From SLJN01 sp964505385 (GTDB lineage: Bacteria; Bacteroidota; Rhodothermia; Balneolales; Natronogracilivirgulaceae), in NCBI GenBank assembly GCA_964505385.1, contig CAZDIA010000012.1, forward strand, positions 20,055-84,054: DNA of 64,000 nucleotides, in the 5' to 3' direction. Positions 16,404 to 25,331 of the stretch are shown here, in pieces (within the stretch, counting starts at the first letter, position 1; each line of letters begins with the position of its first letter). Position numbers and translations under genes: made by a program. The notes below the pieces were generated by a model. The model saw only the letters and a list, made by a program, of their open reading frames with translations, was not told the origin of the DNA and did not search any database.

Positions 16404-18068
16404 ATGCGATTTTTACTACCACTACTGATACTGCTGGTTCTCAGTTCCTGCTCCCCGCGGGACATCTTAACTGATGAAGCGCCTCCAACCGCCGATGAGC
16501 TGCCCGATCCGATTGAACGCGGCGACATCCGCTTTTTTATCATGAGTGATCTTAACAGCAGTTATGGCTCAACCGATTATCAGTGGCAGGTCGACAGCAC
16601 CGTCGTTTGGCTGCCACGCTATGCTCCCGATATGGTGCTGTCAGCCGGTGATCTGGTAGCCGGACAGCTTCGCGATCTCACCGATGAGGAGATCAGTGCC
16701 ATGTGGGATGGGTTCGAAAAACACATCGCCGATAGTCTCCAATCTTACAACCTGCCCTATGCTCCCGCTATGGGGAATCACGATGGTTCGAACGCCCATG
16801 AAGATTTTCAGCGGGAACGCGATAAAGCCAAAGAATTTTTCAACCGCGAAGAGTTTGATTGGGGCATTAATTTTGTGGATCAGGCAAACTTTCCGTTCTG
16901 GTACAGTTTTGAAATCGGTGATATCTTTTTTCTTGTTTGGGATGCTACTTCTGCCAGAATACCGGAGGAGGCTCTTGATTGGACAGAAGATCAGCTGCAG
17001 TCCGAGCGTGCGCAAGAAGCTGAAATGCGTATGATGATGGGACATCTTTCCCTCTACCCCGTTGCGGTAGATCGAAATCGCTTGGGTGAACTCCTGTATG
17101 ATGCAGATGACTTACTTGCCATGATGGAAACTTATGATGTTCACACCTACATCAGCGGGCACAGCCATGCCTACTATCCCGGGCGTCGCGGTGACGTTGA
17201 TTTGCTGCACACCGGAGCAACCGGCAGCGGGCCGCGTCAAATTCTGGGCAATCCTGATGAGCCCCGGCATACCTTTACTATCCTTGACGTGTGGCCGGAT
17301 GAAGGGCGCACCGTTTATACCACTGTTGACGCTCATACGGCCGAAGTAATTGAAAAAACAGAGCTCCCGATATATACCGAAGGTGTTAACGGCTTTGTGG
17401 TTCGTCGCGATGCGGGAATGGCTTCAGGCTTCAGGGGAAAACTTTTCCCGCAGCCAACCCGAAGCGCATCCACAAAAACTACCGGTACTTTTGATGGAAA
17501 TTTTGATGACGGAATACTTGAAATATCGGGAGAATTGAATCTAACGGATAACTCCGAAACTACCATCCAGATTGGTGAAGGGAGTTTATTTAATCAGGAT
17601 TCGGTCATCACTGAAAAAACCGTCGAATCTACAGAAGATGAGTTTGAATTTACTCTGGAAAATGAGATCGATCCTGTTCAGCAGGAGCAGCTTAAAGTTG
17701 GCCGTCTGCATGTAGCCGTCAGAGATAAGCAAACCGGTAAATTGCGCTATAAGGGTCAGATTTTAAATCAGGCCAATACAGCACCGCTTGAGCCGGCTGA
17801 TCCGGATGCTGAATGGGAGGATGAATCCCTGGAGATAACCTGGGAGCCCTCACAAGATCCTGACAATGACCCGGTTCACTACATTATACAGATATCTGAT
17901 ACATCCGATTTTGAAAAGCTAAAATATTCCTATCATGCCGGTGCAGGCACAGACTCCAAAACTATCACCGGAATTGGACGATTGCTGCAGGATGATGACG
18001 GTTATTTCAGAATCATCGCCACTGACGGAGTTCACAGGATCAAAAGCGAAACTCTTTCAATTCCCTGA
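16404..18068 (+). CDS. Calcineurin-like metallophosphoesterase lipoprotein
   Basis: A 554-residue lipoprotein (lipobox VLSSC, Cys16). Residues about 43-280 form a metallophosphoesterase domain with FFIMSDLNSSYG (48-54), SAGDLVAG (80-87), GNHDG (124-128), a MMGHLSLYP segment and SGHSHAYYPGR. The first motif has Asn at the position where D-x-H normally has His, a difference that may alter metal binding. It is followed by a beta-sandwich region and a fibronectin-like C-terminal domain (NTAPLEPADPDAEWED to end). The likely role is hydrolysis of phosphate esters in the periplasm. Its stop overlaps the start of the next gene (TGATG), so the two are translationally coupled. Confidence 0.88.
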   Translation: MRFLLPLLILLVLSSCSPRDILTDEAPPTADELPDPIERGDIRFFIMSDLNSSYGSTDYQWQVDSTVVWLPRYAPDMVLSAGDLVAGQLRDLTDEEISAMWDGFEKHIADSLQSYNLPYAPAMGNHDGSNAHEDFQRERDKAKEFFNREEFDWGINFVDQANFPFWYSFEIGDIFFLVWDATSARIPEEALDWTEDQLQSERAQEAEMRMMMGHLSLYPVAVDRNRLGELLYDADDLLAMMETYDVHTYISGHSHAYYPGRRGDVDLLHTGATGSGPRQILGNPDEPRHTFTILDVWPDEGRTVYTTVDAHTAEVIEKTELPIYTEGVNGFVVRRDAGMASGFRGKLFPQPTRSASTKTTGTFDGNFDDGILEISGELNLTDNSETTIQIGEGSLFNQDSVITEKTVESTEDEFEFTLENEIDPVQQEQLKVGRLHVAVRDKQTGKLRYKGQILNQANTAPLEPADPDAEWEDESLEITWEPSQDPDNDPVHYIIQISDTSDFEKLKYSYHAGAGTDSKTITGIGRLLQDDDGYFRIIATDGVHRIKSETLSIP

Positions 18069-18688
18069 TGAAATCAAAAATCATAATATGTAATGCATTG
18101 CTACTCCTGCTGTTTAGCGGATGCGGCGAGAGTGATGAACCAATAGGTGAAGCGGATATTTCCACCACCACACCGGTAGCATGGGGTCATGAGATTCCGG
18201 AAGATGCTATTGAAATGAATCATGCGCCCGGTGAATCAGAGTTCACGGAAAAACTCGCATGGGTCAGGCTGATTTTTCGGAACCTCCCCGAAGAAGAGGA
18301 GGGCAACTCTTATACATTGATCGGCGGCGGACTTGATGATACCGGCTTTCACGGGCCGAACGCCACCGGATTTGAAGGCAAAGGATATCATTTTGCTATC
18401 CCTGAGGATGCTGAAGGTGAGAACCCCCCGCGTGATGAAAATTATAAACTGGATTATACCCGAACAGTAGAAAACAGCACCCTCACTTTTGACATTTACT
18501 ACCAGCCCACCGACATCAATGAGTGGGGTGAGCGTTATTTTCCAGGCACGGAAGTAGCCCTTACTTTGATGAAAACCGGTACGGAGGAACGAGTTCTCCA
18601 CGCAGATAATAACGAATACAACTGGGCTATTGCCGGAGTCGGAGAAGGTAACGCCGCGGAAATTATAATAGATTTACCGTCACCGTGA
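18068..18688 (+). CDS. Putative lipoprotein, unknown function
   Basis: A 206-residue protein with lipoprotein signal (LLLLLFSGCG, Cys19) and an Asp/Glu-rich mature part. No family is recognised. The mature part is predicted to be beta-rich (for example RTVENSTLTFDIYYQP and GTEVALTLMKTGTEERVLHA) and lacks obvious catalytic motifs. The ATG at 18068 overlaps the last base of the metallophosphoesterase stop codon, so it is very likely co-translated with it and probably works with it at the same membrane face. Confidence 0.65.
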   Translation: MKSKIIICNALLLLLFSGCGESDEPIGEADISTTTPVAWGHEIPEDAIEMNHAPGESEFTEKLAWVRLIFRNLPEEEEGNSYTLIGGGLDDTGFHGPNATGFEGKGYHFAIPEDAEGENPPRDENYKLDYTRTVENSTLTFDIYYQPTDINEWGERYFPGTEVALTLMKTGTEERVLHADNNEYNWAIAGVGEGNAAEIIIDLPSP

Positions 18689-18839
18689 TTGTAGCTGCAA
18701 CTTGGGTTAAAGATTGTTACAGTGTATGATCCCGGACTATTGGGGCAGTTTGAGGTTGAATATTGTTGAACAAAAAACCAGCGCCCGGGCCCCCAGCACC
18801 TCCTAAATCTATCAACAAAAGCAGAATTCTTGTTATTCT

Positions 18840-19046
18840 TTACTTCCTAAACAAAAAAGCTGCCAAAATTCCGGCTATCAAACCGGCAATCAATGCGGCC
18901 AGGAGGCCGGTTTCCGGATTTGCCCGCACATATTTTCGAACCTGCCGGTATTCTTTGCGAAGCTCGTGATCCAGCCGATCTTTTTCGTCGGCCATTTTAT
19001 CCATCATTTTTTTGTATGAAACCGAATCCATTTTTGATTGTGCCAT
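18840..19046 (-). CDS. Small YqjD/ElaB-like (DUF883-like) tail-anchored protein
   Basis: A 68-residue protein with a charged helical N-terminal part (KKMMDKMADEKDRLDHELRK) and a single C-terminal membrane helix (GLLAALIAGLIAGILAAF) ending in RK, preceded by YVRANPETG. The pattern, a coiled stalk, a short VRxxPxx linker and a Gly/Ala-rich terminal helix, is that of DUF883 proteins such as YqjD and ElaB, which tether ribosomes to the membrane in stationary phase in E. coli. The exact family is not certain. It is divergent from the inositol-monophosphatase-family gene, 105 bp away. Confidence 0.6.
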   Translation of the reverse strand: MAQSKMDSVSYKKMMDKMADEKDRLDHELRKEYRQVRKYVRANPETGLLAALIAGLIAGILAAFLFRK

Positions 19047-19151
19047 GAAATCCGAAGTGTTAAATCCGTGTTAGTGTAATGATCCATTGGTGATTGGTTT
19101 ATAAGATACGTAACCTTGATGCCGATAAAAATATGATCTTAATGCAATCTT

Positions 19152-19952
19152 ATGGAAATGGACCCCGGCCAACGCATTGAAGAGTTGCGACCCGTAATCC
19201 TGCGTGCGGGTAAACATGCCGAAAAAATGCGTCAGAACCGAAATATCGAAATCAATATTAAGGATGATGAAACTCCGGTTACCAACGTGGATTTCTGGTG
19301 CAATGAGTTTCTCAAAGAGGAGATAAGAAAACTCTACCCGAACGACCTGTATATTGGTGAGGAAGATAACATCCAAACATTTAACACCGGTTTTCCAACA
19401 ATATGGTTTGTTGATCCCATCGATGGTACCCGAAGTTTTATAGACGGCACCGCTCCATATTATATCCTTATCGGCCTGGTTATTGATGGTGAGCCGGTCC
19501 TGGGAATGATTTATGAACCTGAAAAACGACGGCTAATTTACGGATATAAAGGAGCAGGCGTGTTTATTCAGTGGGGAGATAATCCCCCCGTAAAACCGGA
19601 AATTGATCTAAGGTGGAATACCCATTTGCCGATTGTAATTAAGGGGGCGGACCGCACTTTTTATCACAAATTTGAAAAAGAAACCGGAATCCGCAGAATC
19701 GGCCATATTGCAGATATGCACAACGCACTTGCCCCGGTCGAGAAAAGAACGCAGGGACTGGTCAGCCGCCGGAAAACCTGGCTTTGGGATTATGTAGGTC
19801 CCGCTGCGGTGATGGGCGCTGCCGGATATGAATGGGGATGCTACAAAGACGGTAAACCGGTAGACCTGAGCTTCGGAGAAACTCTTGTGGATTCAAACTA
19901 CGTTCTCCCTCACGATACTCCCCAAAATGTTCGGAAACTGTTACTGCCATGA
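19152..19952 (+). CDS. Inositol monophosphatase family phosphatase
   Basis: A 266-residue cytosolic enzyme of the inositol monophosphatase superfamily, which hydrolyses small sugar or nucleotide phosphates with Mg2+. Visible metal motifs are GEED (69-72), WFVDPIDGTRSF (85-96) and the C-terminal WDYVGPAAVMGAAGYEWG. The family includes SuhB, CysQ (3'-phosphoadenosine 5'-phosphate phosphatase) and histidinol phosphatase HisN; the short DYVGPAAVM segment is nearest to the HisN-type enzymes, but the substrate cannot be fixed from sequence alone. It is monocistronic, 106 bp before the glycosylase-like gene. Confidence 0.88.
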   Translation: MEMDPGQRIEELRPVILRAGKHAEKMRQNRNIEINIKDDETPVTNVDFWCNEFLKEEIRKLYPNDLYIGEEDNIQTFNTGFPTIWFVDPIDGTRSFIDGTAPYYILIGLVIDGEPVLGMIYEPEKRRLIYGYKGAGVFIQWGDNPPVKPEIDLRWNTHLPIVIKGADRTFYHKFEKETGIRRIGHIADMHNALAPVEKRTQGLVSRRKTWLWDYVGPAAVMGAAGYEWGCYKDGKPVDLSFGETLVDSNYVLPHDTPQNVRKLLLP

Positions 19953-20058
19953 TTCACTTCAGGCCGGACTGAGTGCTACAGATAAGATGGTCATGACACT
20001 CTGAAGATTGGCTTATGATTTTCTTATCGTATTTTAAATCTTCAAAATAATTCACTAA

Positions 20059-21024
20059 ATGCCGACAAACTGGAAAATATCCTCTATCCCGCCGCACGAT
20101 TTCACGCTCTGCCTGGATATCGACAGCTATTTTGACTATGAGCACAATCCCGAATCAATATTTCATGAAGGTTTTACGCGAAGCTTACCTCTACAGAACC
20201 GCGATATTTTAGTGACGGTTGATTTCAACGGTGATCCGGATGATCCCGAGTTTTCCGTCAAAACCGAAGAGAGTTTATCTGATGATGGGATTAACGAAGC
20301 CACGAATTTCCTGAAGCGCATCCTCGGAACCGATCTCGACCTGAAACCCTTGTATGATCAGGCCGGATCCGATCCGGTACTTGCTCCCCTTTTTGATGAA
20401 TTTTATGGATTGAAGCGCATCTCCCGCGCCAATTTTTTTGAGGATGCCGTCAACCGCATCATCCGTATGCAAATCAAGCATAAACCCACGGCTCGCAGGA
20501 TGGTGCACGATTTCCGGGCGGCGTACGCTCCGAAATTTGATCACAAGGGACAAACCATACCCGGCTGGCCGCGACCGGAAAGGATTGCCGGCGGCGATCC
20601 CGATAAAATGAAACAATACGGCCTTTCCCGCCGCAAAGGGGAGTACATTGTGGAGCTGGCGGAACTTTTTACCGGCGGTTCCATCACTCATGATCAACTT
20701 GAATCTCTGCCCCCTTACGATTTTTATGAAATTGTGACCGGCATTCGCGGTATCGGCCCGATTGCCGCTCAGGATCTGATGCTGTTTCGCAATCGCAGCG
20801 ACGGTGTATTTCCGGGTTATTGGCAGAAAGGCATGGAGAAGGGATTGCGCCGTTGGATTATTTTAAGTTACGGGGGCGATCCGGAAACCATGCCCGAATA
20901 CGACTTCCAGGAGTCGATCCGGCACTGGAAAGGATTTGAAGCACTGGCATTGGAACATTTATATGTAAATTATATCATGGAGTGGAAGAAAAAGATGGCC
21001 GCCAAATCAAAAGCGGGTGCATAG
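20059..21024 (+). CDS. HhH-GPD DNA glycosylase-like protein, catalytic Asp not found
   Basis: A 321-residue protein resembling AlkA-type base-excision DNA glycosylases. An N-terminal beta region (1-80) is followed by a helical domain with the helix-hairpin-helix motif GIRGIGPIAAQDL (228-240). In AlkA/OGG1 enzymes this motif leads to a D in a VFxPxD-like segment; here the segment is SDGVFPGYWQKG (247-258) and no Asp sits in the expected place. The protein may therefore be inactive as a glycosylase or use another residue. It precedes the glycosyltransferase gene by 24 bp and is probably in its transcript, although the functions are unrelated. Confidence 0.7.
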   Translation: MPTNWKISSIPPHDFTLCLDIDSYFDYEHNPESIFHEGFTRSLPLQNRDILVTVDFNGDPDDPEFSVKTEESLSDDGINEATNFLKRILGTDLDLKPLYDQAGSDPVLAPLFDEFYGLKRISRANFFEDAVNRIIRMQIKHKPTARRMVHDFRAAYAPKFDHKGQTIPGWPRPERIAGGDPDKMKQYGLSRRKGEYIVELAELFTGGSITHDQLESLPPYDFYEIVTGIRGIGPIAAQDLMLFRNRSDGVFPGYWQKGMEKGLRRWIILSYGGDPETMPEYDFQESIRHWKGFEALALEHLYVNYIMEWKKKMAAKSKAGA

Positions 21025-21048
21025 CAACAACAGCTCATTTCGGTTTTC

Positions 21049-22353
21049 ATGAAGCATGTTTTATTTATCGTTTATTATTTCCCCCCGATGGGATCGAGCG
21101 GAGTGCAGCGTCCGCTTAAGTTTGTGAAATACCTGCATCAGTTTGGCTGGCAGCCTGTTGTCCTTGCCCCTCATCCCGGCGTTTACCACACTTTTGATGA
21201 AAGCCTGAATGAAGAACTCACCAAAACCGAAACCCCGATTTACCGGGTCGATGCCAAAACCCCGTTTCATCTGGCCGGAAAATCCTCCCGGCAGATTAAA
21301 TACATTCCCAACCGGCTGAAAGAAGCCGCCCGAACCATCTCCTCCTTTTTTTATATCCCCGATAACAAAACCGGCTGGATCAAACCTGCGATTAGCAAAG
21401 CGGATGAAATTCTTTCTGATTATAAAATTGATGCCGTTTTTTCGACCTCACCGCCTCCGAGTAATCATCTCATAGCTGCCGAACTCAGTAAAAAGCACGG
21501 ATTACCGGCAGTGATGGATTTTCGGGATGACTGGCTCGAATATCCGCTGAGCATCTACCCTACCCGGCTGCATAGACGCAAAAATGCAAAGCTGGAATAC
21601 CAGACTGTACGCAGTGCCGATGGTGTAGTAGCAAATAACCGGTCTACTTTGGATTCCCTCAAATCCCGAATTTTTCCGGATGATGAAATCCCCTCCCGGG
21701 TTATCACCCACGGTTTTGATCCGGATGATTTTCCATCAAATACAGAAGATTCAGCCGAAAAAAACGATAAAATAAAATTCCTGTACAGTGGCATTTTTTA
21801 TGAACAACGAAAGCCGGACCGGTTTTTGGAAGCAGTGCAAAATCTGATTAAAAAAGGATTTCTGCGGGAGGATGAATTCGAAATTCATTTTCAGGGCGGA
21901 CTCGATGATTCGGTGATCGCAAAAATCACATCAATGGGAATGAAAAAGAACCTTGTTGATTACGGGTATGTCGAACACCGACAGGCGGTGCAGAATCTTT
22001 TTAAAGCTGATGTTTTGTGGTTTATCATTAAACACAGCAAGCAAAGTGATACCGTTACACCCGGCAAACTGTACGAATACATGGCCACCCGGAAACCTAT
22101 ACTCGGCTTGATTCCGGATGGAGATGCAAAAAATACTCTGAAGGAATATAACGCAGGATTTTCCTGTAATCCCGACGATGCAGAGAAGATAGAATCAACA
22201 CTGCAATCCATCATCGAAAAATGGCGAAACGGGTCACTTCCCGACCCGGATGAGAAAGTGATCAACCGGTATAACCGGCAAACGCTGACCGGTGAGCTGG
22301 CCGGTTTCCTGGATGAAGTTGCCGGGTTAGAAAAAGTGAAAAGTTATAAATAA
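21049..22353 (+). CDS. Glycosyltransferase family 4-like
   Basis: A 434-residue GT-B fold glycosyltransferase. The N-terminal domain has YYFPPMGSSGVQRPLKFV (11-28), a start typical of GT4 enzymes in exopolysaccharide clusters, and DAVFSTSPPPSNHLIA near residue 130. The C-terminal domain shows KIKFLYSGIFYEQRKPDRFLEA and the acceptor/donor segment TVTPGKLYEYMATRKPILG. It transfers a sugar from a nucleotide donor to a growing glycan; the linkage is unknown. It is followed after 34 bp by a FemAB-like gene and then a second glycosyltransferase, forming a surface-polysaccharide operon. Confidence 0.85.
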   Translation: MKHVLFIVYYFPPMGSSGVQRPLKFVKYLHQFGWQPVVLAPHPGVYHTFDESLNEELTKTETPIYRVDAKTPFHLAGKSSRQIKYIPNRLKEAARTISSFFYIPDNKTGWIKPAISKADEILSDYKIDAVFSTSPPPSNHLIAAELSKKHGLPAVMDFRDDWLEYPLSIYPTRLHRRKNAKLEYQTVRSADGVVANNRSTLDSLKSRIFPDDEIPSRVITHGFDPDDFPSNTEDSAEKNDKIKFLYSGIFYEQRKPDRFLEAVQNLIKKGFLREDEFEIHFQGGLDDSVIAKITSMGMKKNLVDYGYVEHRQAVQNLFKADVLWFIIKHSKQSDTVTPGKLYEYMATRKPILGLIPDGDAKNTLKEYNAGFSCNPDDAEKIESTLQSIIEKWRNGSLPDPDEKVINRYNRQTLTGELAGFLDEVAGLEKVKSYK

Positions 22354-22387
22354 TGCTAAGTAGCTTGATTCTGAATAAATTGAATTC

Positions 22388-23380
22388 ATGATATCGATAA
22401 CCGAAATACCGGAACAAAAGTGGCTGGAAGCATGGAAAAACGGATACAAGACAACGTATTTCCAATCTCCTGAGTGGTTTAAACTCTGGGAGAAACTTAC
22501 ACACGGGTCAGTTTCCACCGCTTTTTCTGTAACCAATCAGGAAGGACGGGAACTTGGTATTTTGCCGGTATTTTCGGTCGCAAAATTCGGGATCAAACAG
22601 CATCATTCGAGTTGTGCTTCCACTTATGGCGGGTTGATTCAATCAGAAGATCAGCAGCATCACCTCACACCGGAACAGATTACAGAAATCGGATCTCACT
22701 TTAATAACCTGATTTGGAGAATCCCGCCGGAATCAGCACCAAAGCAAATCGACTCAGAACCTGATTTTGGTCTGAAATACGACTTCACCCATCGTCTGGA
22801 TTTGTCGCAAGGTTTGGATCCAATTGAAAAATACTGGAACAAAGGGAAGTTTGGCATCACCAAGAAGATTCAGGAGGCTAAAGAGGCCGGAGTTTCGGTC
22901 TTTCCGGCGAAATATCCGGAAGAGTGGGATGAGTATCATGAATTATATATTAAAAACACAAAAGAATGGGATCCACCTCCTTCAACTGTATATTCGTCCC
23001 GCTTTTTCAATGAATTATCAAAATCAGATGCCGGTTACATCAAACTTTGGCTGGCCGTATCTTCCGACGATCAGATCATTGCGGGAGCGGTTTGTCTTTA
23101 CAGTGGATCAAACTGTGTGTACTGGCATGGCGCTTCATCCAAAGAGCATTACCAATCGCGCCCGGTTCATTTGCTGATTTCCGCTATTGTCCGGGATGCC
23201 ATTCAACAAAAGCTTAATTTTTTTGATTTTAATCCAAGCGGCGGGGTAAAAGGTGTGGAGCGATTTAAAACAAGCTTCGGAGCAGAAAAATATGTTTCAC
23301 CGGTGTTCAATAATCGATCCGGCGTACTGGATAAAGCAACCGGATTACGATCCTTTTTAAAAAAATTTAGCCGGTTTTAA
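22388..23380 (+). CDS. GNAT/FemAB-like N-acyltransferase
   Basis: A 330-residue protein of the FemAB/GNAT-like acyltransferase group (Acetyltransf_6 type). Residues 20-140 and 150-310 form two related lobes. Supporting signs are TTYFQSPEWFKLWEK near the start, KGKFGITKKIQEAKEAGV in the middle and the C-terminal FFDFNPSGGVKGVERFKTSFG, a conserved segment that closes the acyl-CoA or aminoacyl site. Such proteins transfer acyl or aminoacyl groups onto sugars or peptides in cell-surface polymers. It lies between two glycosyltransferase genes (34 and 2 bp gaps), which supports a role in decorating a glycan. Confidence 0.8.
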   Translation: MISITEIPEQKWLEAWKNGYKTTYFQSPEWFKLWEKLTHGSVSTAFSVTNQEGRELGILPVFSVAKFGIKQHHSSCASTYGGLIQSEDQQHHLTPEQITEIGSHFNNLIWRIPPESAPKQIDSEPDFGLKYDFTHRLDLSQGLDPIEKYWNKGKFGITKKIQEAKEAGVSVFPAKYPEEWDEYHELYIKNTKEWDPPPSTVYSSRFFNELSKSDAGYIKLWLAVSSDDQIIAGAVCLYSGSNCVYWHGASSKEHYQSRPVHLLISAIVRDAIQQKLNFFDFNPSGGVKGVERFKTSFGAEKYVSPVFNNRSGVLDKATGLRSFLKKFSRF

Positions 23381-23382
23381 GT

Positions 23383-24567
23383 ATGAAAATATTACAGAGT
23401 TATTACGTCTGGCTCCCTTTAACGATGTCATGGCTGTATAATCAGGTAAGGTATTTGCCGGATGAGGTGGAGTCTCACATTCTGTGTGACCGCCGGGAAA
23501 ACCGGGAGGCCTTTGATCTGCCCGAAATCTCAACGCTTTTTGAGCATAACTCACTCTATGCCAATTTTAATTTTCTGCTCCGAAAAACCGGCTGGAGTCG
23601 ATTTTCACCTTTCCTGCGGGGGTACCTCAAATCCGGAAATTTTGATCTGATCCATGCACACTTCGGCAACATGGGTTGGGAGATGATGCCGGCAGCCCGG
23701 CCGGAAAATCTGCCGCTTATCACCACATTTTACGGTCTGGATGTGAATTATCTGCCACTGCAGCGCCCGGTCTGGAAATCCAGATACCGCCGGTTGTTTG
23801 ATTACAGTTCACTTATCCTGTGTGAAGGTCCGCACATGAAAAATGCCGTGGTTGAGCTGGGCTGTCCCGCGGATAAAGTTCTGGTGCATCATCTCGGAGT
23901 AGAGACCGAAAAACTGCCGTTTAAAGTACGCGAACCCGGAAATGGCCCCGTCAAAATTCTGATTGCCGGCTCTTTTCGCGAAAAAAAGGGAATCAGCTAC
24001 GCGCTGAAAGCACTGCAAAAAGTTGCTGGCAGACACGATATTTCGGTCACTGTAATTGGAGACCGGCTACAGGAAGACCGAAGCAACCCCGAAGCGGATG
24101 AGATTTTCCGGTTGATGCAGTCTGAGGAGCTTAAAGAGTGCACGAGGCACATGGGATTTCAACCGCATCACAGGTTGATTGAAGAAGCGCTTGATCATCA
24201 CATTTTTCTTTCACCAAGTGTAACATCCGGAGATGGTGATACCGAAGGCGGGGTGCCGGTATCCATAATTGAAATGACTGCAACGGGCATGCCGGTGGTG
24301 GCAACGACGCATTGTGATATCCCCAATGTGATCCACCACAATGTAAACGGTATGCTTGCTGGTGAACGCAACACCGATCAGCTCGCCATAACCCTCGATT
24401 TTTTAATCCGGCAGCCGGAAAAATGGAAAGGCTTAGGTGAAAACGGCCGCAAACTTGCCGAAACTCATTTCAATGCCGGCAAACGGGGTCAGCGGCTTGC
24501 CGAGATCTATTCAGCTGTAATCTCAGGCACAACATTGCCGGAGGATCAGAATGCGGTTATCGGGTAG
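23383..24567 (+). CDS. Glycosyltransferase family 4
   Basis: A 394-residue GT-B glycosyltransferase. Start MKILQSYYVWLPLTMSWLYN, then FDLIHAHFGNMGWEM around residue 85, the segment ITTFYGLDVNYLP, and a C-terminal Rossmann domain with VKILIAGSFREKKGISYAL. The donor-binding loop reads TEGGVPVSIIEMTATGMPVV, with the two conserved Glu of the GT4 family. The start codon is 2 bp after the stop of the preceding gene, so it belongs to the same operon. It probably acts in the same surface polysaccharide as the other glycosyltransferase; sugar specificity is not readable. Confidence 0.9.
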   Translation: MKILQSYYVWLPLTMSWLYNQVRYLPDEVESHILCDRRENREAFDLPEISTLFEHNSLYANFNFLLRKTGWSRFSPFLRGYLKSGNFDLIHAHFGNMGWEMMPAARPENLPLITTFYGLDVNYLPLQRPVWKSRYRRLFDYSSLILCEGPHMKNAVVELGCPADKVLVHHLGVETEKLPFKVREPGNGPVKILIAGSFREKKGISYALKALQKVAGRHDISVTVIGDRLQEDRSNPEADEIFRLMQSEELKECTRHMGFQPHHRLIEEALDHHIFLSPSVTSGDGDTEGGVPVSIIEMTATGMPVVATTHCDIPNVIHHNVNGMLAGERNTDQLAITLDFLIRQPEKWKGLGENGRKLAETHFNAGKRGQRLAEIYSAVISGTTLPEDQNAVIG

Positions 24568-24585
24568 AAATCTCACGCCGTTTTT

Positions 24586-24647
24586 TGTTTGATGTTTGAG
24601 GTTTGATGTTGCTCAGTCTGTCAACATCAAACGTCAAACATCAAACA
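24586..24647 (+). terminator. Long hairpin after glycosyltransferase operon
   Basis: TGTTTGATGTTTGAGGTTTG... (24586-24610) and its near-perfect complement (24623-24647) form a 25-bp stem with a 12-base loop. A T run lies just upstream, so on the minus strand the stem is preceded by A's and followed by A's/T's. It probably terminates the glycosyltransferase operon in both directions. The core word TTTGATGTT also forms the hairpin at 36951. Confidence 0.6.
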
Positions 24648-24724
24648 CGGCTGCAAGCCTGTAACCCATGTTGCAACTACAATGACGGATTGAGGTCCAT
24701 ATAAGGTGATTACAGGAAGTTAAG

Positions 24725-25027
24725 TTAGTTTTTCACCATTTCAATGGCATCAGCCAGGCTGCAAATACCATCACGATAGGCGTTTATCCAAAAAGTGATT
24801 TGTTTCCGGCGAGCCAGAGTTTCCGCATCGCAACTGCAGTAACCGTTTTGAATCTGCTCTTCATATTGATCCAGATCTTCTTTGATCTGGTCAATCAGAA
24901 CAGACGGAAGATCATCCCAGCCGAGAAGCTGAAGCAGCTTTTGAGGGGTCTGATTAGATTTCGCAGTAGTGAGGTCTTCTACTCTTCGCAGTGGAAATTC
25001 TTCAATTATGGGTCTTGCTGTATTCAT
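24725..25027 (-). CDS. Small soluble protein of 100 residues, unknown function
   Basis: A 100-residue acidic protein that I do not recognise. It has no signal peptide or membrane helix and is predicted mostly helical (for example PSVLIDQIKEDLDQYEEQIQ). Two Cys lie close together in NGYCSCDAETLA, and the end LADAIEMVKN is amphipathic. It is likely real because the ATG at 25027 follows an ideal ribosome-binding site (25032-25039). No partner gene is adjacent, so no toxin-antitoxin or regulator call is made. It sits next to a long gene-free, repeat-rich stretch. Confidence 0.6.
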   Translation of the reverse strand: MNTARPIIEEFPLRRVEDLTTAKSNQTPQKLLQLLGWDDLPSVLIDQIKEDLDQYEEQIQNGYCSCDAETLARRKQITFWINAYRDGICSLADAIEMVKN

Positions 25028-25031
25028 AATT

Positions 25032-25039
25032 ACCTCCTT
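25032..25039 (-). promoter_or_regulatory. Strong Shine-Dalgarno site AAGGAGGT
   Basis: On the minus strand AAGGAGGT is followed by AATT and the ATG of the 100-residue gene. Such a perfect site is rare in this window, where most genes have none, and it decides the start at 25027. Confidence 0.75.
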
Positions 25040-25113
25040 CAGGTTGATTTATTTCAAATATACAACCCGGTTGTGACAACATAGTGTCACCCCTTAAAAC
25101 TGCCATGATCTTA

Positions 25114-25331
25114 ATCGGGAACGGGATCGCTATCGGGATCGAAATCGAAATCCATTTTCCCATAAACTGCAATTTATTTCGAAAAACGCTTTCTCCCCTT
25201 CTCCAACAATATTCTACCGGTTTGCCAATTAACCGATCGAAATATTATCTACGACCGGTTTAATTTGGTGCATCTGTGTTTTTTCTTTTTCGATACCGAT
25301 AGCGATTGCGATCCCGATACCGATTTCAATT
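25114..25331. repeat. Facing CGATCCCGAT-word tracts
   Basis: The left tract (about 25114-25152, words ATCGGGAACGGGATCGCTATCGG) and right tract (about 25289-25331, CGATACCGATAGCGATTGCG) consist of short repeats of ATCGGG/CCCGAT type and are in inverted orientation to each other. Pairing would be imperfect, with a loop of about 140 bases. Confidence 0.6.
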
